DNA of 64,000 bases, from positions 1,426,001 to 1,490,000 of the forward strand of contig NEEC01000010.1 in assembly GCA_002189035.1 (NCBI GenBank). The letters run 5' to 3'. Below are positions 11,601 through 25,713 of the stretch, piece after piece. This stretch comes from Utricularia gibba (taxonomy: Eukaryota > Streptophyta > Magnoliopsida > Lamiales > Lentibulariaceae). The notes below the pieces were generated by a model. It was not told the DNA's origin and did not search any database. It saw nothing but the letters and a program-made list of their open reading frames with translations. Made by a program: the position numbers and the translations under genes. Numbering within the stretch: position 1 is the stretch's first letter; every line of letters begins with the position of its first letter.

Positions 11601-12942
11601 TTTTTTATATTTGATGGTGATGTCACATTTCACTGAAGTGATGAGGGGTTAATTTTTCATATTTAACAGTAAATGTTTTTTTAAAAAAAACTGTTTGTGA
11701 TATTATTTATGTGTTTTATCCTGAGGTGTTAATAATGCATTTAAGAGAATTAATTTTTTATTCTGTTGGTAATAATGAATCATGCGCGTGGGCTTGAAAT
11801 TCAGCATCTTCTATTCAATGTATTGTTAATTTTCTTGCATCTTTTTACCTGTTCGTTGAACTCATTGACTTGCCCTTTTTTTTAATGCTGATTTTCACCC
11901 CGATCATTAATAACCTAACCCTCTCTGAAATAACCAACGAGTTTCTTTTTATTATTTTAATCTATTTTTTTATATACCCAACAAGCAACTAGGCATTGCT
12001 CTTATTCAAAGGCTACGGTCGGCAGCCCACGCGACAATTGGTTCCTTTCTTGTAATTTTTTTAAATTTAAAGTACATTTTTTACAATAAGAAAATGGGTG
12101 AAATGGCACGAGCCTAAAAACTAAGGAAGCTAATTGTGGGCCCCGGACACGGAACCCCCTCCCAAATGTACTCGGTGATTTTTTTGTATATATTTATAGT
12201 AATGTGTGAATTATTAAAATAAACAATCTCAAATTTTAAATAATAAATTATAGATCATTAGTAATTGTTTGGATTTGATATTTTTTTTATCTAATTTATA
12301 TTTTTTATATAATTGAGTTTCATGCATAATAAATTTATACATAGAATTTTCAATTTCAACATAAATGATATCTAATAAAAAAAGTTTTTATTTTTGTTTA
12401 TTTTTTTTCTCTCCTCTAATCTAATATTGTCTATTTTTTTCTCATCGTTGCTTTAAAAATTGTTCATTAAACATGGAGTTAGATTAAATTCAATATAAAT
12501 AAATTGAATAATAAGTTCAATTCATTTAAATAATACTTTTAAAAATACTTTAAAACATAATTAAAAATAATTGCATACGATTTAAATTGTTATGAAAAAA
12601 AATTCTTATAAGTTTAAACTTTTTTTAAGTAATGTTTCTTATTAGCACTATACAATTTTTTTTATGTATCATAAAAATAAAAAATAAATTCTTCATCATA
12701 GGGGATGAAGAGTCAGTTAAAATTTTCAATATTATAAATGATGGTGAAAGTGGACAGTAAATTTATAGAAACATATGAGGTTTTGTAATAATGGTTGAGG
12801 TTAAAATGAGTTAAATGTGTGTCTTTTTTTTGTGAAAAACGGGTAATTAGTTTAGCATTTGGAGCCAAATTACGCACTGAGCACATCGAATTGCACTGTC
12901 GACCCTCAGCAGTGCAAATCAACTGATAAAAGCAAGAGAATC
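8683..12942. other. Gene-poor intergenic region, 4.3 kb
   Basis: The part from 8700 to 9800 has moderate GC and presumably includes the VUP-like promoter. From about 9850 to 12900 the DNA is extremely AT-rich with many homopolymer tracts. I find no protein-coding frame with family similarity, no tRNA and no clear terminal repeats. Confidence 0.5.
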
Positions 12943-14139
<1,197 letters not shown>

Positions 14140-16328
14140 CGAGGAATACAAAATGCTTTCGAGGGAGGAACCTGGGAGACAGAAAAATTGAATGTAGGTG
14201 AGGTGATAAAAGGAGTTTGATGAAGCAGTGAAAATGGCACAGAAGCAGGAGGCTTTCGTCGAAAAAGTGTACAAAACTCACATGCAAAGGTTGCTGTTGG
14301 AATCTTGCGCTTTTAGTTGACACACGTCACTCATGCATGAAAGATTCTTAAACAAGCAGCGTACACTTGTCACGATAATGATTTAAAATATATAATTTAT
14401 AGTAATTAATAATAAAAGTTACTCATATACTTCATTTTTTTACATTGAATTTACCAATGGTGACAAATGAATTTATAGAGTATTTCATTCTTATTTCACT
14501 GTGGTTGGGTGAAAGAAGTCATCAACCATTCAAATAACCAATACGTGTTGCTATCAAGTCCAAATAACAATTCTTGTGATATAATAGAATCTCTCTTGTT
14601 TTCATGATCACATAGTGGTTGGGTTAAACCCAAATATACCCTTCAAATGATTCCCTACTAATCAATTCCTATGAAATCAAGAACTTGATGCAACCATCCC
14701 TTGGCGCATTAAGCCTAAGCCTAACATAAACAAATTGGATTAATTCTATTTAAAATGGCTTCTTATTGTAAGTAGGAGCATTGCTGATTTCACCTTGAAT
14801 CACTTCATGGTTTTAGAGTAACTTTCTAGAATTCATATTAAAGCATTCATTGTTGTTGGTTGAAATTTCCTTTGGATTGCTTGTAACTAGAGTGTTATAT
14901 TGTTATATTGCTATTGTTACTATGATACGCTATGTGAATGAAGCTTCATCCTCATTATGATTTTATATGGACTGCAATTATAGTATTGCTACTTACTTGC
15001 CTATTATGATGAGCATTGACTTTTTAAATTATTTATCTCTATTGTAGAATTGTTTATATGATTTTCCCTTGTGACTGCATCATGAGTATTGCAAAATCAC
15101 TTCATCACCATGAGGAACTAAACGAAGGCTATTCCACCCAACTAGCAAACTAGTACATGTTTTAGGAATGCTATTTTCGACTAAAAGTAGAACATTGAAA
15201 TTAGAATAGACTATTTTTTATTTTTATTGGGATTTTAATTTCCTCTTACTTTCTATTTATCTTTGGCTTGCAGCATTGTGATCATAGAATTTTTTTTTTT
15301 TCGTTTTATGGTGTTTTAGTTATATCTTGTATGAGTAGTTGAGTTAGGAATAATATATTGGGAAGAAGTGGGAGGAATATTCATTTTTTATTCTAGTTTG
15401 GAAAATGATAATGTGTAATGTAAATCTTCTTAATTATCAAATATAGATTCATAAGCCTAAGAGAAAATAAACTCAAGTTAGAAAACCAAACCTAGACTTA
15501 GACCAATTGGTTGGAGATGTGGTTAAATAATTTTTTTTCTAATATAGAGATTGATGACACTTAATGGCCCATAGCAAAATATTTTATTTTAGGCATTTTT
15601 GACCTATACCAAAATGATTTATTCGATATACATGGTCTAAAATTTTTATGAAATAGTATATTTGATTCATTAAAAATTTATTACATCACATATTTGATTC
15701 ATAAAAGTTTAATTTACACTTTGACCTATAAAGTTTTATAACATGACATATTTGACTTAATGAAAATTCATAAAACTTTACAATCAGATTCGTTTGATCC
15801 ATTAAGTTTGTTGTTAATCCCCATCTACAGTGTCAAAGTGACATATTCAACCCAATAATTTGGCATACTTGCACCTTCTAGTTTAACAAATTGACATACT
15901 TAATCCCTGAATTTTGTGAAATGTGCATATTTAACCTACAAAATTTGAGAAATTGGCATAATTAATCCAACAAGTTTATCAAATTAGAATAATTAACCTA
16001 TAAAGTTTGACATAATTTTTAAAAAATCAAATCATCTTCAATAGAAAATGTTGGTCAATAAGTGCCTTATACTTCAGTTAATTTTCATCATTCTCATCAA
16101 TTGGGCTTTGATCAATCTGAAAGTCGTTTATATAACTTGGTACATTTTTCATATCTAGTACCCTTTGGAGGAACAAATGAAGTAGATTTCGTAGATAAAG
16201 AAATTTGTCATTGTCTTAGGTGCAATCCCATGAATAGGAGAAAATCGCTATTGAATTTTCATTCCAAACCCTACTATACACCTAGAATGAGGATTTGGAG
16301 GCTTGTGATTGCGCTGCAAACTAACAAT
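14140..16328. other. Intergenic region with degenerate repeats
   Basis: The first ~200 bases are the THI1 upstream region. The rest is AT-rich and without genes. From about 15590 to 16020 a degenerate tandem repeat is visible (separate entry). Confidence 0.5.
15590..16020. repeat. Degenerate tandem repeat, unit about 31 bases
   Basis: The clearest units lie at about 15893-16015. They follow the pattern GCATAnTTAAyCyaacAAG then TTTrTnAAATTn: for example a unit with GACATACTTAATCC, one with GCATATTTAACCTAC, one with GCATAATTAATCCAAC and one with GAATAATTAACCTAT. Upstream (15600-15840) looser copies with longer spacing carry CATATTTGAyyyAttAA. The units are diverged, so the array is old. It may be part of a transposon. 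Confidence 0.45.
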
Positions 16329-18886
16329 TTATTTCTTTTCGATAATTTGTATATCTTCATATATATAATCTATATGTATACCTAGTTTTTCTTTATGTGA
16401 AGATGATGGCCGACTGGGTTTCCTACAGTTCCATTCAGGTTGAAGTAGTGGTAACTCGTTCATAGAAAGCCGTTCTTCAGCGTCCGGAAGGCTGAACATG
16501 TCATCGTCATTCATTTTTTGATAGATCGTACGTGTATATCTAAAGTTTGTGCATTCAATTAAAGTATAGTCCTCTAAAATCATAGAAACGGCGATGTGTT
16601 TACAAGGTATTCTTAAACATACAGTATGCAAAAATATTAAATACATAATTTCAAATTTTAATCATAAAATAAACTATTAAATACATAAAATATGAAAATT
16701 AAGAAAATACTAAACACACAATATCAATGCTTACCATAAAAATAACAATTGAATACCAAAAATATTCATAATAAAAAATATTAAATACATAATATTAATT
16801 CATACCATAAAACTAATAATAGAATAACAAATATTAATATTACAAATAATAAACATTATAGTATAAATTATTATTATATGATTAACTATAAAATAAAAAA
16901 TATTGATATACAAAATAAATTATAATTTCAATTCTAACAATATAATTAACTATTGAATATTCAAAATATTGATACAAAAAAATCTATAATACTGAACATA
17001 AAAAATAATAGATATATGTAATTTCTCATACTCTATAATTATAATCATGCTTAATCAATCACATGGTATAATTTTTTTGTCCTCTTCGATTACAAGTAAT
17101 TATCTCAATCATAAAAGTTTATATGTTTTGCTTAGAATATCATCAATTCTCATACATAAATCTCCATGTAGTCTTAATATGTTTCTATGATGCTTCACAA
17201 ACTAATTGTAGACCTTGTAGTTAATCCGTTCCAAAAGATTGATTAGGTTCAGCCTCCTAACATCTTTAAGGGCCGAATTAAATAACCCTGAGCTATTATT
17301 CTTCAAAATGACACACTTGTTGCTTCAATCAAAAGAAGTCTCGATACCATTGGGATGGTAAAATACCATGCATATACTTGGATACTTTTAGATTGCATTT
17401 CTTAAGTACCTCCATAGCATACCTAAATTGACTAGGTGATATAGGTTGAGTAGTAACCAACAAATGGTCCTTCAAAATGGTCATTAATTTCGTTGACATA
17501 TTCTTATCGAGATGGACCTCCAAAGTAAAACAGCAAAATGTCAAATAAACATTCTTAATTTATAATTTATAATGTATATATCGCAAATAACATTGCAGGA
17601 ACACAGTTCAAAACTATGATTAATGACTCCTATGTCTTCTTTGAATACCATAGTTTTCATCAAGCAATTTCATGAACCAAGTCAAAGCAGCCAAAGTTTC
17701 ATCGCCAACAATACCTTATGCAAGGAGAAAACTTCATTATTCAACTACGAGACTATCGTCATTAACACTTTTCTGTTCAATTTACTCGATATATGCATGT
17801 CATCCACTCATATCACATTATCGTCATACATATGAAATCTATTTTTACAAGTCTATAATTAACGCATAAATTACAAAAACACAAAAAAATGAACCAAAAT
17901 AGTGATATTTAGATTGATTAAAAAATATGAATATAAGTCAATTATAAATAAAAATAATCAACCAAATATTGTCACATAATCCAATAAAATAACTATAATT
18001 AAAAACCTAAATTATCATTATATAATAAATAAAACATACTTTTAAATTAAAATTAAAATTTCAACAATAATTATACAATAAATCTTTCAATATCAATCAA
18101 TAAAGCAACAGAAAATATATATAAAAAATGCTATAAAATTATAAGTAAATCCACAAATATGTAACAAAATTGTTCTAAAATACATAGTTTAGATCAAAAG
18201 TAAAATCCTTATATCTTACTTCTTCTATCATCACCATCATCTATTTCCAAAATTGGAATGATATCATCTTTATTCGATGCCTCATATTATTCATAATAAC
18301 TTCGGAAGCCGCTTGAAATCATTTTTCATAATTTCAACAATAATTAGATTCATAACCTTGGTTGATTGATGATTAATGAGTCTATTCATGTACATGTTTT
18401 CAAGCCGATACGTATTTACCGATTTGTTATTCGCATGACACTTTTTATAGGCATTTCCAAGCCGATGCGCATTCTCTATCAATAGTCTCTATAGAGAGTG
18501 ACTTCATGAACACTCCAATTCATCTTTGTTGTTAACTTCTCGTACACCTTCTACGGTCATGCTATTCTTTCACTATCTCTACAAAAAGTAATCAATAATT
18601 TAAATGCTAAAAACAATAATAATACAATTTAATCAAAAACAAACTATACTTACACAAGTTTTTGTATTCGAACACCATCACTTTCCATCTTTACAATATT
18701 CAAAAGGACTTCACTTATTTCATTACGAGAAACTTCTGATTGTACTACTTCAAACACTGTAACTTCCAAAGCTTTTCCATAATGATTGTTCTCAACGAAG
18801 AATTGGTTGTCGAGAATTTCATAGTATGCCTTCTCGCTTCCATAGTTTAATTCAAATTCTCTTTCATACTCTACGTGATTATCCAT
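16329..18886 (-). mobile_element. Decayed MULE (MuDR-like) transposase remnant
   Basis: Several minus-strand pieces follow the order of a MULE transposase. At 17544-17329 a piece reads SPSQFRYAMEVLKKCN then LPSQWYRDFF, the helical stretch before the last catalytic region. After a frame change and a stop, 17310-17220 carries KNNSSGLFNSALKDVRRLN, matching the family's NNxSExFN motif. At 16646-16329 a SWIM-like RIPCKHIA is followed by a basic C-terminus. Frames at 18482 and 18886 may be N-terminal debris. Stops and frameshifts make it inactive. I did not find terminal inverted repeats or a target-site duplication, so the outer limits are approximate. Confidence 0.6.
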
Positions 18887-19858
18887 ACCTACAACATTTA
18901 TAAGTTAAATATACCCATCCATGAAACTACATGGATACATTATGCTTAGTTATGAAAATTTTTGGATCTATTATACTCCAAACTTATAACTTTTAAGTCG
19001 AATATGTAATTATTACAATAGATGATTATTTACGTTTTTTAGATTAATTGATTTATGTGTTTTATATCAAAAAATAGGACTTTGAGTTAATTATAATATT
19101 TTTAGTAATATTATATTAGTTTTATCTTTTATTTGAATCTAGTATTAAAATTTAATCCCAATTTATAATTAATCATATATGCATGAACACAACTGTAATG
19201 AGGAAATTGAAGTACGGCACAAAGAAGAAATATAAGATTTTTCATTGGGTTTATCAAGAAACAATCATAGGAATATTATTCTTAACTTTGAGTAGACATA
19301 AACAATTTATTCACTTTTATTGGAAATTTAATTTATTTAGCTTCTGCTGATCTTTTATGTTTGTTGTCTGATACTAATGTGCTTCTGATATGGCACTCCT
19401 ATGTTTCATGTCTTTATTCTAGGATGTTCTGAATAGAAACATCAAGATTCTAGAACTTCAGATGAAGACATAACTTCGTTCTTTTCCATCATGACAGCAT
19501 TACCTCACGACGCAGGTTCAATGCCTTGTTGCTTCATAATAATTGCTACACTCTTGGATACTGTTTGGGATTTTAATGGATCTGGTCTGGTTAGAACTTA
19601 TGCACAGATCGTAAATTAAGTGTGAAACTGGGAATTTGATGCAAAAGACGTCATTGATGCACATGTCTGAGTTAATTCATTCTTACAGTATCCTTAGTTT
19701 GTGGTTTCTGATTAGGGTGATTGTTCGATCCAATCGTTTTGTTAGTTCCATGGAATTTGATGTTAGAAGACCCTTTAGCAGACTTGCTTCCAATTCAAAA
19801 ATATACCCATTTTAATCGACTGGTGCTTGCTTCAATAGTACATGGATGTGATCCCACC
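18887..19858. other. Intergenic region downstream of PsbP
   Basis: AT-rich to about 19330, then mixed composition up to the PsbP stop. It includes the PsbP 3' untranslated part (minus strand). No gene is recognised. Confidence 0.45.
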
Positions 19859-20924
19859 TCAAGCAAGACTGAAGGACGAAGCTGCCGTCTCAACAAACTG
19901 GCGCGCCCCTTTGAACCAGCGCTTATCCCCGGCTTGCGCTTTGCAGATGTAGAGCTTCCCATCGCTGACAGCCGCCGTGAGAAGTTGGTGCCGCCCGCCT
20001 TCGGTTCCATCGGCGGTTCTCGTCAGCACCGACAAGAAGTAGTACTGCTTCCCGCCAACCTCAGGAGTCGATGATTCCAGAATGTTTGCCGAAGCCACAA
20101 GCCCCGAGCCAAATCCTCCCTGAAAGAAATGTTAAAACTTTTAGTTGATCACTAAAAATCGTCAAAAAAGAAAAAAAGATGCCAACTTTGTACCTCTGAA
20201 TCCGTTTTGCCGGAGTAGGCCTGCTTGCCCAGCAGATAGTCCACCTGAAAGTGGAAACCCATGCTATTACAACCCATCCATGATCATATCGAATAAAAAT
20301 GAAGACCGGTATGGAGCTGGGTGTGCGTGTGGATAGCTATTTCATAAACTAGAAATCTTGAACTTTGAGATGTACCTGAGAGAGGAATTGCTCCGGGGAG
20401 CCGTAGTCGGCGATCGATTTCTTGTCGGTCGGGTGACGGAGACGATGACGTTGGTGGTGGAATCGAAGTTGTCCTCGTACCTCAGGACCTGGCCGGGGTA
20501 TTCCACTTCGCCGCTGGGGTTCCATTTCGAAGGGATCGAGAGTTTGAATCCTTCTCCGGCGTAGGGACTGAACTCGGTGTTGGTCTTTGGCTTCGCAAAA
20601 ATGTTGGCTGCAACGCATTTCAATTCAGACACACACACCACTAGCAGGGCAAATGAAATGATTAACTTATGGGTTAATCGGCTTTGTGGCGGGGCAGTTA
20701 CCGGCTTCTCCATACGCTGCATCGGCAGGGGATACTTTGGAACCGACGGCAGCAGCGCCAATGAGGACGGTCAGAGCCAATCTACGGGACACCGTGCCGT
20801 CGGCCTCCGCCGCCTGGCAGACGACGCGTCCCGGAACTAGGCGGCGACCGGAGGAGGATCCGGCAGTTGGCTTGCAGAAGGCGGCGGCGTGGCTGTGGAG
20901 AAACAACGCTGTGGAGGAAGCCAT
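19859..20924 (-). CDS. PSBP: PsbP, 23-kDa oxygen-evolving enhancer protein 2 (frameshifted in this sequence)
   Basis: Exons 20924-20702, 20607-20376, 20244-20194 and 20119-19859. The N-terminus is a bipartite transit peptide: Ser/Ala-rich, then a twin-arginine [14 protein letters not shown] segment and ADA|AYGEA, the usual lumenal cleavage of a Tat substrate. The mature part has [42 protein letters not shown] and ends in [10 protein letters not shown]. PsbP stabilises the Mn4CaO5 cluster of photosystem II on the lumenal side. Exon 2 loses frame between VSVT and DKKSIADYG: one base is missing in the G run at 20431-20433 (C on the coding strand). With it the protein is 255 residues, as expected. 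Confidence 0.92.
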
Positions 20925-22106
20925 TTTCCGCTACGATTTGGGGATGATCTGCTCGCCAGTCGTTCTTATTCTGTATTCTATGGATTTATGCCTTGTGTGC
21001 CACGTGGCGACGACATATTGGCTGCTATGCGATTCTGGTGATGAGGTTCTTCCTCAAGAGGATAAGATGATCGATGTGGTTGCTTTTGTGGGACCGCAAT
21101 TTTCAGATTATTTTTAAGCGCGTATTCATTTATTGAATTACTGGAATTTATACGAATATCCACTTCAGATATATATTCAATTTTTTTAAAAATATTTTTT
21201 TAATTCTTTTTTATGAATTTGTTTTTGCGGCATAAAAGAACATCCTCAAACGTCTGTACTTTTTTTTCTAGTTTTTTGAAAAAATAATTTTATAAAATAT
21301 ATTCATAAATTATAAATAAAATGAAATTTAAATATGATGAGGTCTAAATCGGAGTGGGATAATCGGTTCCTGAAAAGTAATTAAAAGGTGTTCTAACACT
21401 CTGGTGCAGGTCAATAGACCGATCATTGTTAGAGTTTGTTAATAGCGTACGTTTTGGATAGACTTAAAAGTAGCCGAATTATGGCAGTGCCAAAGTAGTA
21501 TACGTTTATCTGAATACAAAATCACAGTATGTATACAGGCGTAGAAAACAACCGACACTTGCAGAATTTAGAATTCAGCCAATGTAGTGGTTTTTCTGTT
21601 TTCCAGCGATTTTCATGTAAAAAAACTCATCGGCTATCTTCATTCCTATTAATCGCACCAAGTCAAACGCTTAAAATACAATCGGATAGGACGCATCCGA
21701 TCGTATCCATAACTTGAAAATCAACCCCTATCCGAGTAGCGATTTTCATACCCAACAAAATACTTAGCTGTTTATTTCATTGAAATTCATATTAAAAATA
21801 CATTTGAAATATATTGTACTTGTAAAAAAAACAATGCAGAATCAATTTATTAACAATTATAAATAAAATTTTTATTTCAAAAAGAAATAATAATTTTATT
21901 CATGTTGACGATGAAATAATATGTTAGAATGATGTTATTACGATAACTTTTCAAGAATCAAAACTCATCAAAAAAGTATGCTATGCACAACGTAGATACG
22001 TATAATTAGAATAATTATTATTTTTAAAAAATTAAAAACACGGGGTGGCGTTCTGGGTGAGTTCCCTCCCATTCTGGGTATCCAGAATGAGATTCGCAAG
22101 TCCTGG

Positions 22107-22154
<48 letters not shown>

Positions 22155-22374
22155 AACGGTTAAAGGAGTAGCAGCTCACTAAGGAATTCACCAGCAAACT
22201 ACATAAGACTAGTAAATAAACGGGAGAACTTGGAAGAGATGGCAGATGACTGAGAGGAGGTGAACGAGAAACAAACCTTCACCAACAACTGACTGAAACT
22301 ACAGGTGGAACTCCAGGCCTTAAAATTCTACCCCAGTTTTTTCCTATGGCTTCAAACACAAACGCTATATAGTT
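20925..22374. other. Intergenic region between PsbP and PAT1,  with a microsatellite
   Basis: The first few hundred bases hold the PsbP promoter (minus strand). The rest is AT-rich, with a long (AT)n tract at 22112-22152. The last ~200 bases are likely the PAT1 3' untranslated region. No gene is seen. Confidence 0.5.
22112..22152. repeat. (AT)n microsatellite, about 20 repeats
   Basis: An uninterrupted AT dinucleotide run of about 41 bases. Such loci are usually length-polymorphic and could serve as a marker. Confidence 0.95.
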
Positions 22375-25300
22375 TCAGCCTCGGACCAATTCAGGGTCCA
22401 CCTGCCCACTGCTTCCACTGGGGATGTTAAACCCAGTGATGGGCATTGATCGCTGACCAAAGTTAAGTAAAAGTTTCTTCTGGCTATCATCTGTATGCGG
22501 AAGACTAGCATGCAGGAGTTCCACAGGCATCTCCTTGCTGATGGCTCTTGCAGCCTCGGACCCAAGGGCATCTGAGTTAACTACCCTTTGAGCAATTACT
22601 TGGAGGATGCTATCATATTTGCTGACACAGTACTTGGTCAGGAGACTGAAGAAAGCATCGAAGGAGGCCTGCCACAGTGTTCGATAAGGATTGTTGAAGT
22701 TGCGGGCTAACTGATGGTCTGTGAGCAGGTATGTTGCTCTTTCTAGAACAGATTTCAGGATGACAGAGGCGCCATCTCCAGCAACACTACCGATGGGGCG
22801 CAGCGGTGGTTGCTCAGAGGAGCAGACAACAGCAGCCAGACAGGCGCTGAGTGATCGAAGATCCATTCCACTTACAGAAAGAGAGACTTTTTTCACTAGT
22901 TCATTGATGGTTGATGCGGTTTCAGGGTCAGGTGGCATACCTCCGAACAGGAATCTTAGATGGCAGAGAACAGCCATGCAGGTAATTCTGGCAAGTTCGC
23001 TACCAGGCAAAAGAAGGTGAAGAAACTTCACTATGAGCTTGCAGCCCTTGCAGACAGAGACTACTCGTAGAAACACAGCATAATCTTTGGGAGACCGACC
23101 GTCATAACTCCCACTTTTCCCGAGGGGATCAACAAGCTTAAGAGATGCAGCTAAGCCTTCTAAAAGTGCCTGCCGCCTCCTCCTGAGCTGGCTCCCTCCA
23201 TCTTGTGGTTGAGTACATTTCAAGAGCCTGTCGATATCATCCACATCCAATAAAAGACACAATCCTTCTTCGATTATGACCCTAGCTGCAAACATCGGCT
23301 CCTTTTCTAAAGGCTTCTCATACAATTTCTGGTCTTTGTCACCATTACTAGAACCACAAGTAGGTGCGTCAGACTCAAGAAGAGATTGAAGCCTGCGAAG
23401 TGAAGAAAAGCAAACCCTGCCAAAAGCGTCAACCTGTAAGTGTCCCTGTGAGTCAGAGCCACTGCGGGATCGAGAAGATTGCTCCTTTTGGTGAGATGGA
23501 CAAAAATGATACTTTGTCATCATCTGAGAATATTTCTTAGCAAGTTGGGCTTGATGGTAATAATCATCCTTGTATGGATCATTCCCATGATTGGAAGAAT
23601 GCTGCATCTTGAGAATGCCATCTATTTCTTCAGCATTCATGTACTTCGATCTGAATTGCACCAGACTACCACAACTTTTGTCAGCGCCGGCATCAGATCC
23701 TCGATGGCCAGACTGTTTTGAGTGTCTACTTTTCTGCGCTGACTTGGATTTTGTGTCTCTCTTGCTTGTCAACCCATGCTTGTTCAAATATGAAGGCGAT
23801 GGAAAGGTATTGAATATCTGGGCCTGCACTCCCGAGGAATTGAGTAATGAAGCCTCAAATAATCTCTGCTGGTAATGAGGCAATAAAAGTGATGGTGGGT
23901 GTGGGTTTTGATACTGATATTGAGGGTAGCTGTTTAAGAGGATAGAAGGATCCCATGCAGAACTCCAGCATGAGTGCTAAACTCATTTTGGAATAGATTT
24001 CGGTGAGAAATATCAGGCAAGGCTACATAGGGTGTGCTTGTTTTATGACGAAACCCCCCATATGGCAGGCCATGCAAGTACGCTGCATGATTAGCTGACT
24101 GAGAGCTCTTTGGAAGTGAATATGCAGACTTAAGAACACCGGAAACCAATGGAGAATTAAGATGGACATCATGTTCTGAAACTTGCGGAGAACCAGGAGG
24201 AGGGAATGAGGTAAAAGATGATTTTGGCAGGAAGTGTGGCTCACTCGTATAAAACTGCATAGGTTGGTGATCATGAGGGCAAGAAGATGCTCGATATAAA
24301 GGCCTTGGTTCAGATGGAAAAGCTGAAGAAATATGAGACTGTGAAGACCAATGATGACAATCCTCATAGTTTTCAGGATCGGATGCTTGATAATCATGCC
24401 AATCTGCTTCTCTGGCAAATTCTGTGGCCGATGAACCTGCAATGAAAACGATTGACCACACTGAAGCTTTCACATATGATGAGACAAAAAATGAAAATAC
24501 TTGGAAGACGAAGTATTTTGATTTTTCCTTTCTGGAAAATGATAAGGATAAAAATTTCGGTAAACAAAAACTCACTTTCCCTAGAGAAAGATCCAGAAGT
24601 TCTATCACCAATAACACCAGGATGTCTTGGACCAGAAACAGTTTTGTTCAACTGCAATAAGGTACGCTAAGTCAGCATGATTGCTTTGAAAGTTTCCATA
24701 CATCACAAAAACTAAAAAGAAAAAAGGAAATGGAAAAATTCCAACACAAAAAACAATACAACAAAATCCATTCAGTCTTTCGAAAACAGATTGCTCATGC
24801 AATTGTGAAAGTAATAAGAATACCAGAAAATTCACATGTCAGCTAGAATATAGAAACCATGAAAAAAATAAAATGCCATAGTACATAAAAAAACTGCACT
24901 ATGAGGCAAGAATTTGTGGAGTTTGAAAGTGCTTTTTTTGAAATCATTCCCAAAATGCATCCCACAAAAAAAAGTTACAATCCCTTTTTCTAGTGCCCTG
25001 GGCACAATAAGCGACATCACTTTCAACACCATTATACCACTAACTACATCCATCTGTGAAATTGGGAAGGTTTCACCTTTGCGAATGTTGTAGCTAGATC
25101 ATCTATCTCCGATAAAGAATCCATTCCTAAGCCCTGGAAGAAAGTGAGCAAACTAGAGTTAGCTGAAACTCACGAAAAAAAAAACTTCCATAAAAGGATT
25201 AGAATTTCTAAATGAAGAAGAAACAAACAACAAATGAAAGCCATCGATATGCATCCGACATCACGAAGAACTGCAAACCAGATATAATTCTAATTCATTA

Positions 25301-25713
25301 TCCTCAAAGAAACTCAAGAGAATTTTCGAGTTTTACCCCATCTTTGTCGAACAATCGGTAGTCATTAAACTCATCCCACCCACCAAACCCATTTCCCCTC
25401 GCAGAAGAGCCCTCCCCTTCATCCTCCTCCAAACCTCCCAGTTCCAGTTCATCAATTATATCTTTCCCAAAGAAATCATATTGCGAAGCATCAAACTTCG
25501 CACAACCTGCATTGACATAAAGTCAAACCAGCAGAAACAGCAACAAGCCCACTATTCTCAGCAGGTCAATTTCACCAGAACGAAAAGAAAAAAGAAGAAC
25601 GACTAAAAATCAAAGAAAGCCCAGATTCAAGTACGAAGAAACCCACCTGAAACAAAGCTAGATGAGTCGGACAGAGCCAAGTCCTCGAAATTTCTCCCAT
25701 CAGATCCGTCCAT
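22375..25713 (-). CDS. PAT1: PAT1 homologue, mRNA decapping activator (frameshifted in this sequence)
   Basis: Exons 25713-25647, 25506-25337, 25133-25077, 24651-24576 and a long last exon 24436-22375. The N-terminus has an acidic block ([28 protein letters not shown]) typical of PAT1, then a Pro/Ser/His-rich middle. A basic linker follows, and the C-terminal helical PatL1 region has [40 protein letters not shown] and [21 protein letters not shown]1 acts in P-bodies, linking deadenylated mRNA to LSM1-7 and decapping. Within the last exon the frame breaks after HAGVLHG: one G is missing (C run 23952-23954). Restoring it gives 810 residues, near Arabidopsis PAT1 (793). Confidence 0.92.

Noticed and set aside
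20686-21117. A 143-codon plus-strand frame
   Set aside because: It overlaps PsbP exon 1 in antisense and has no conserved features.
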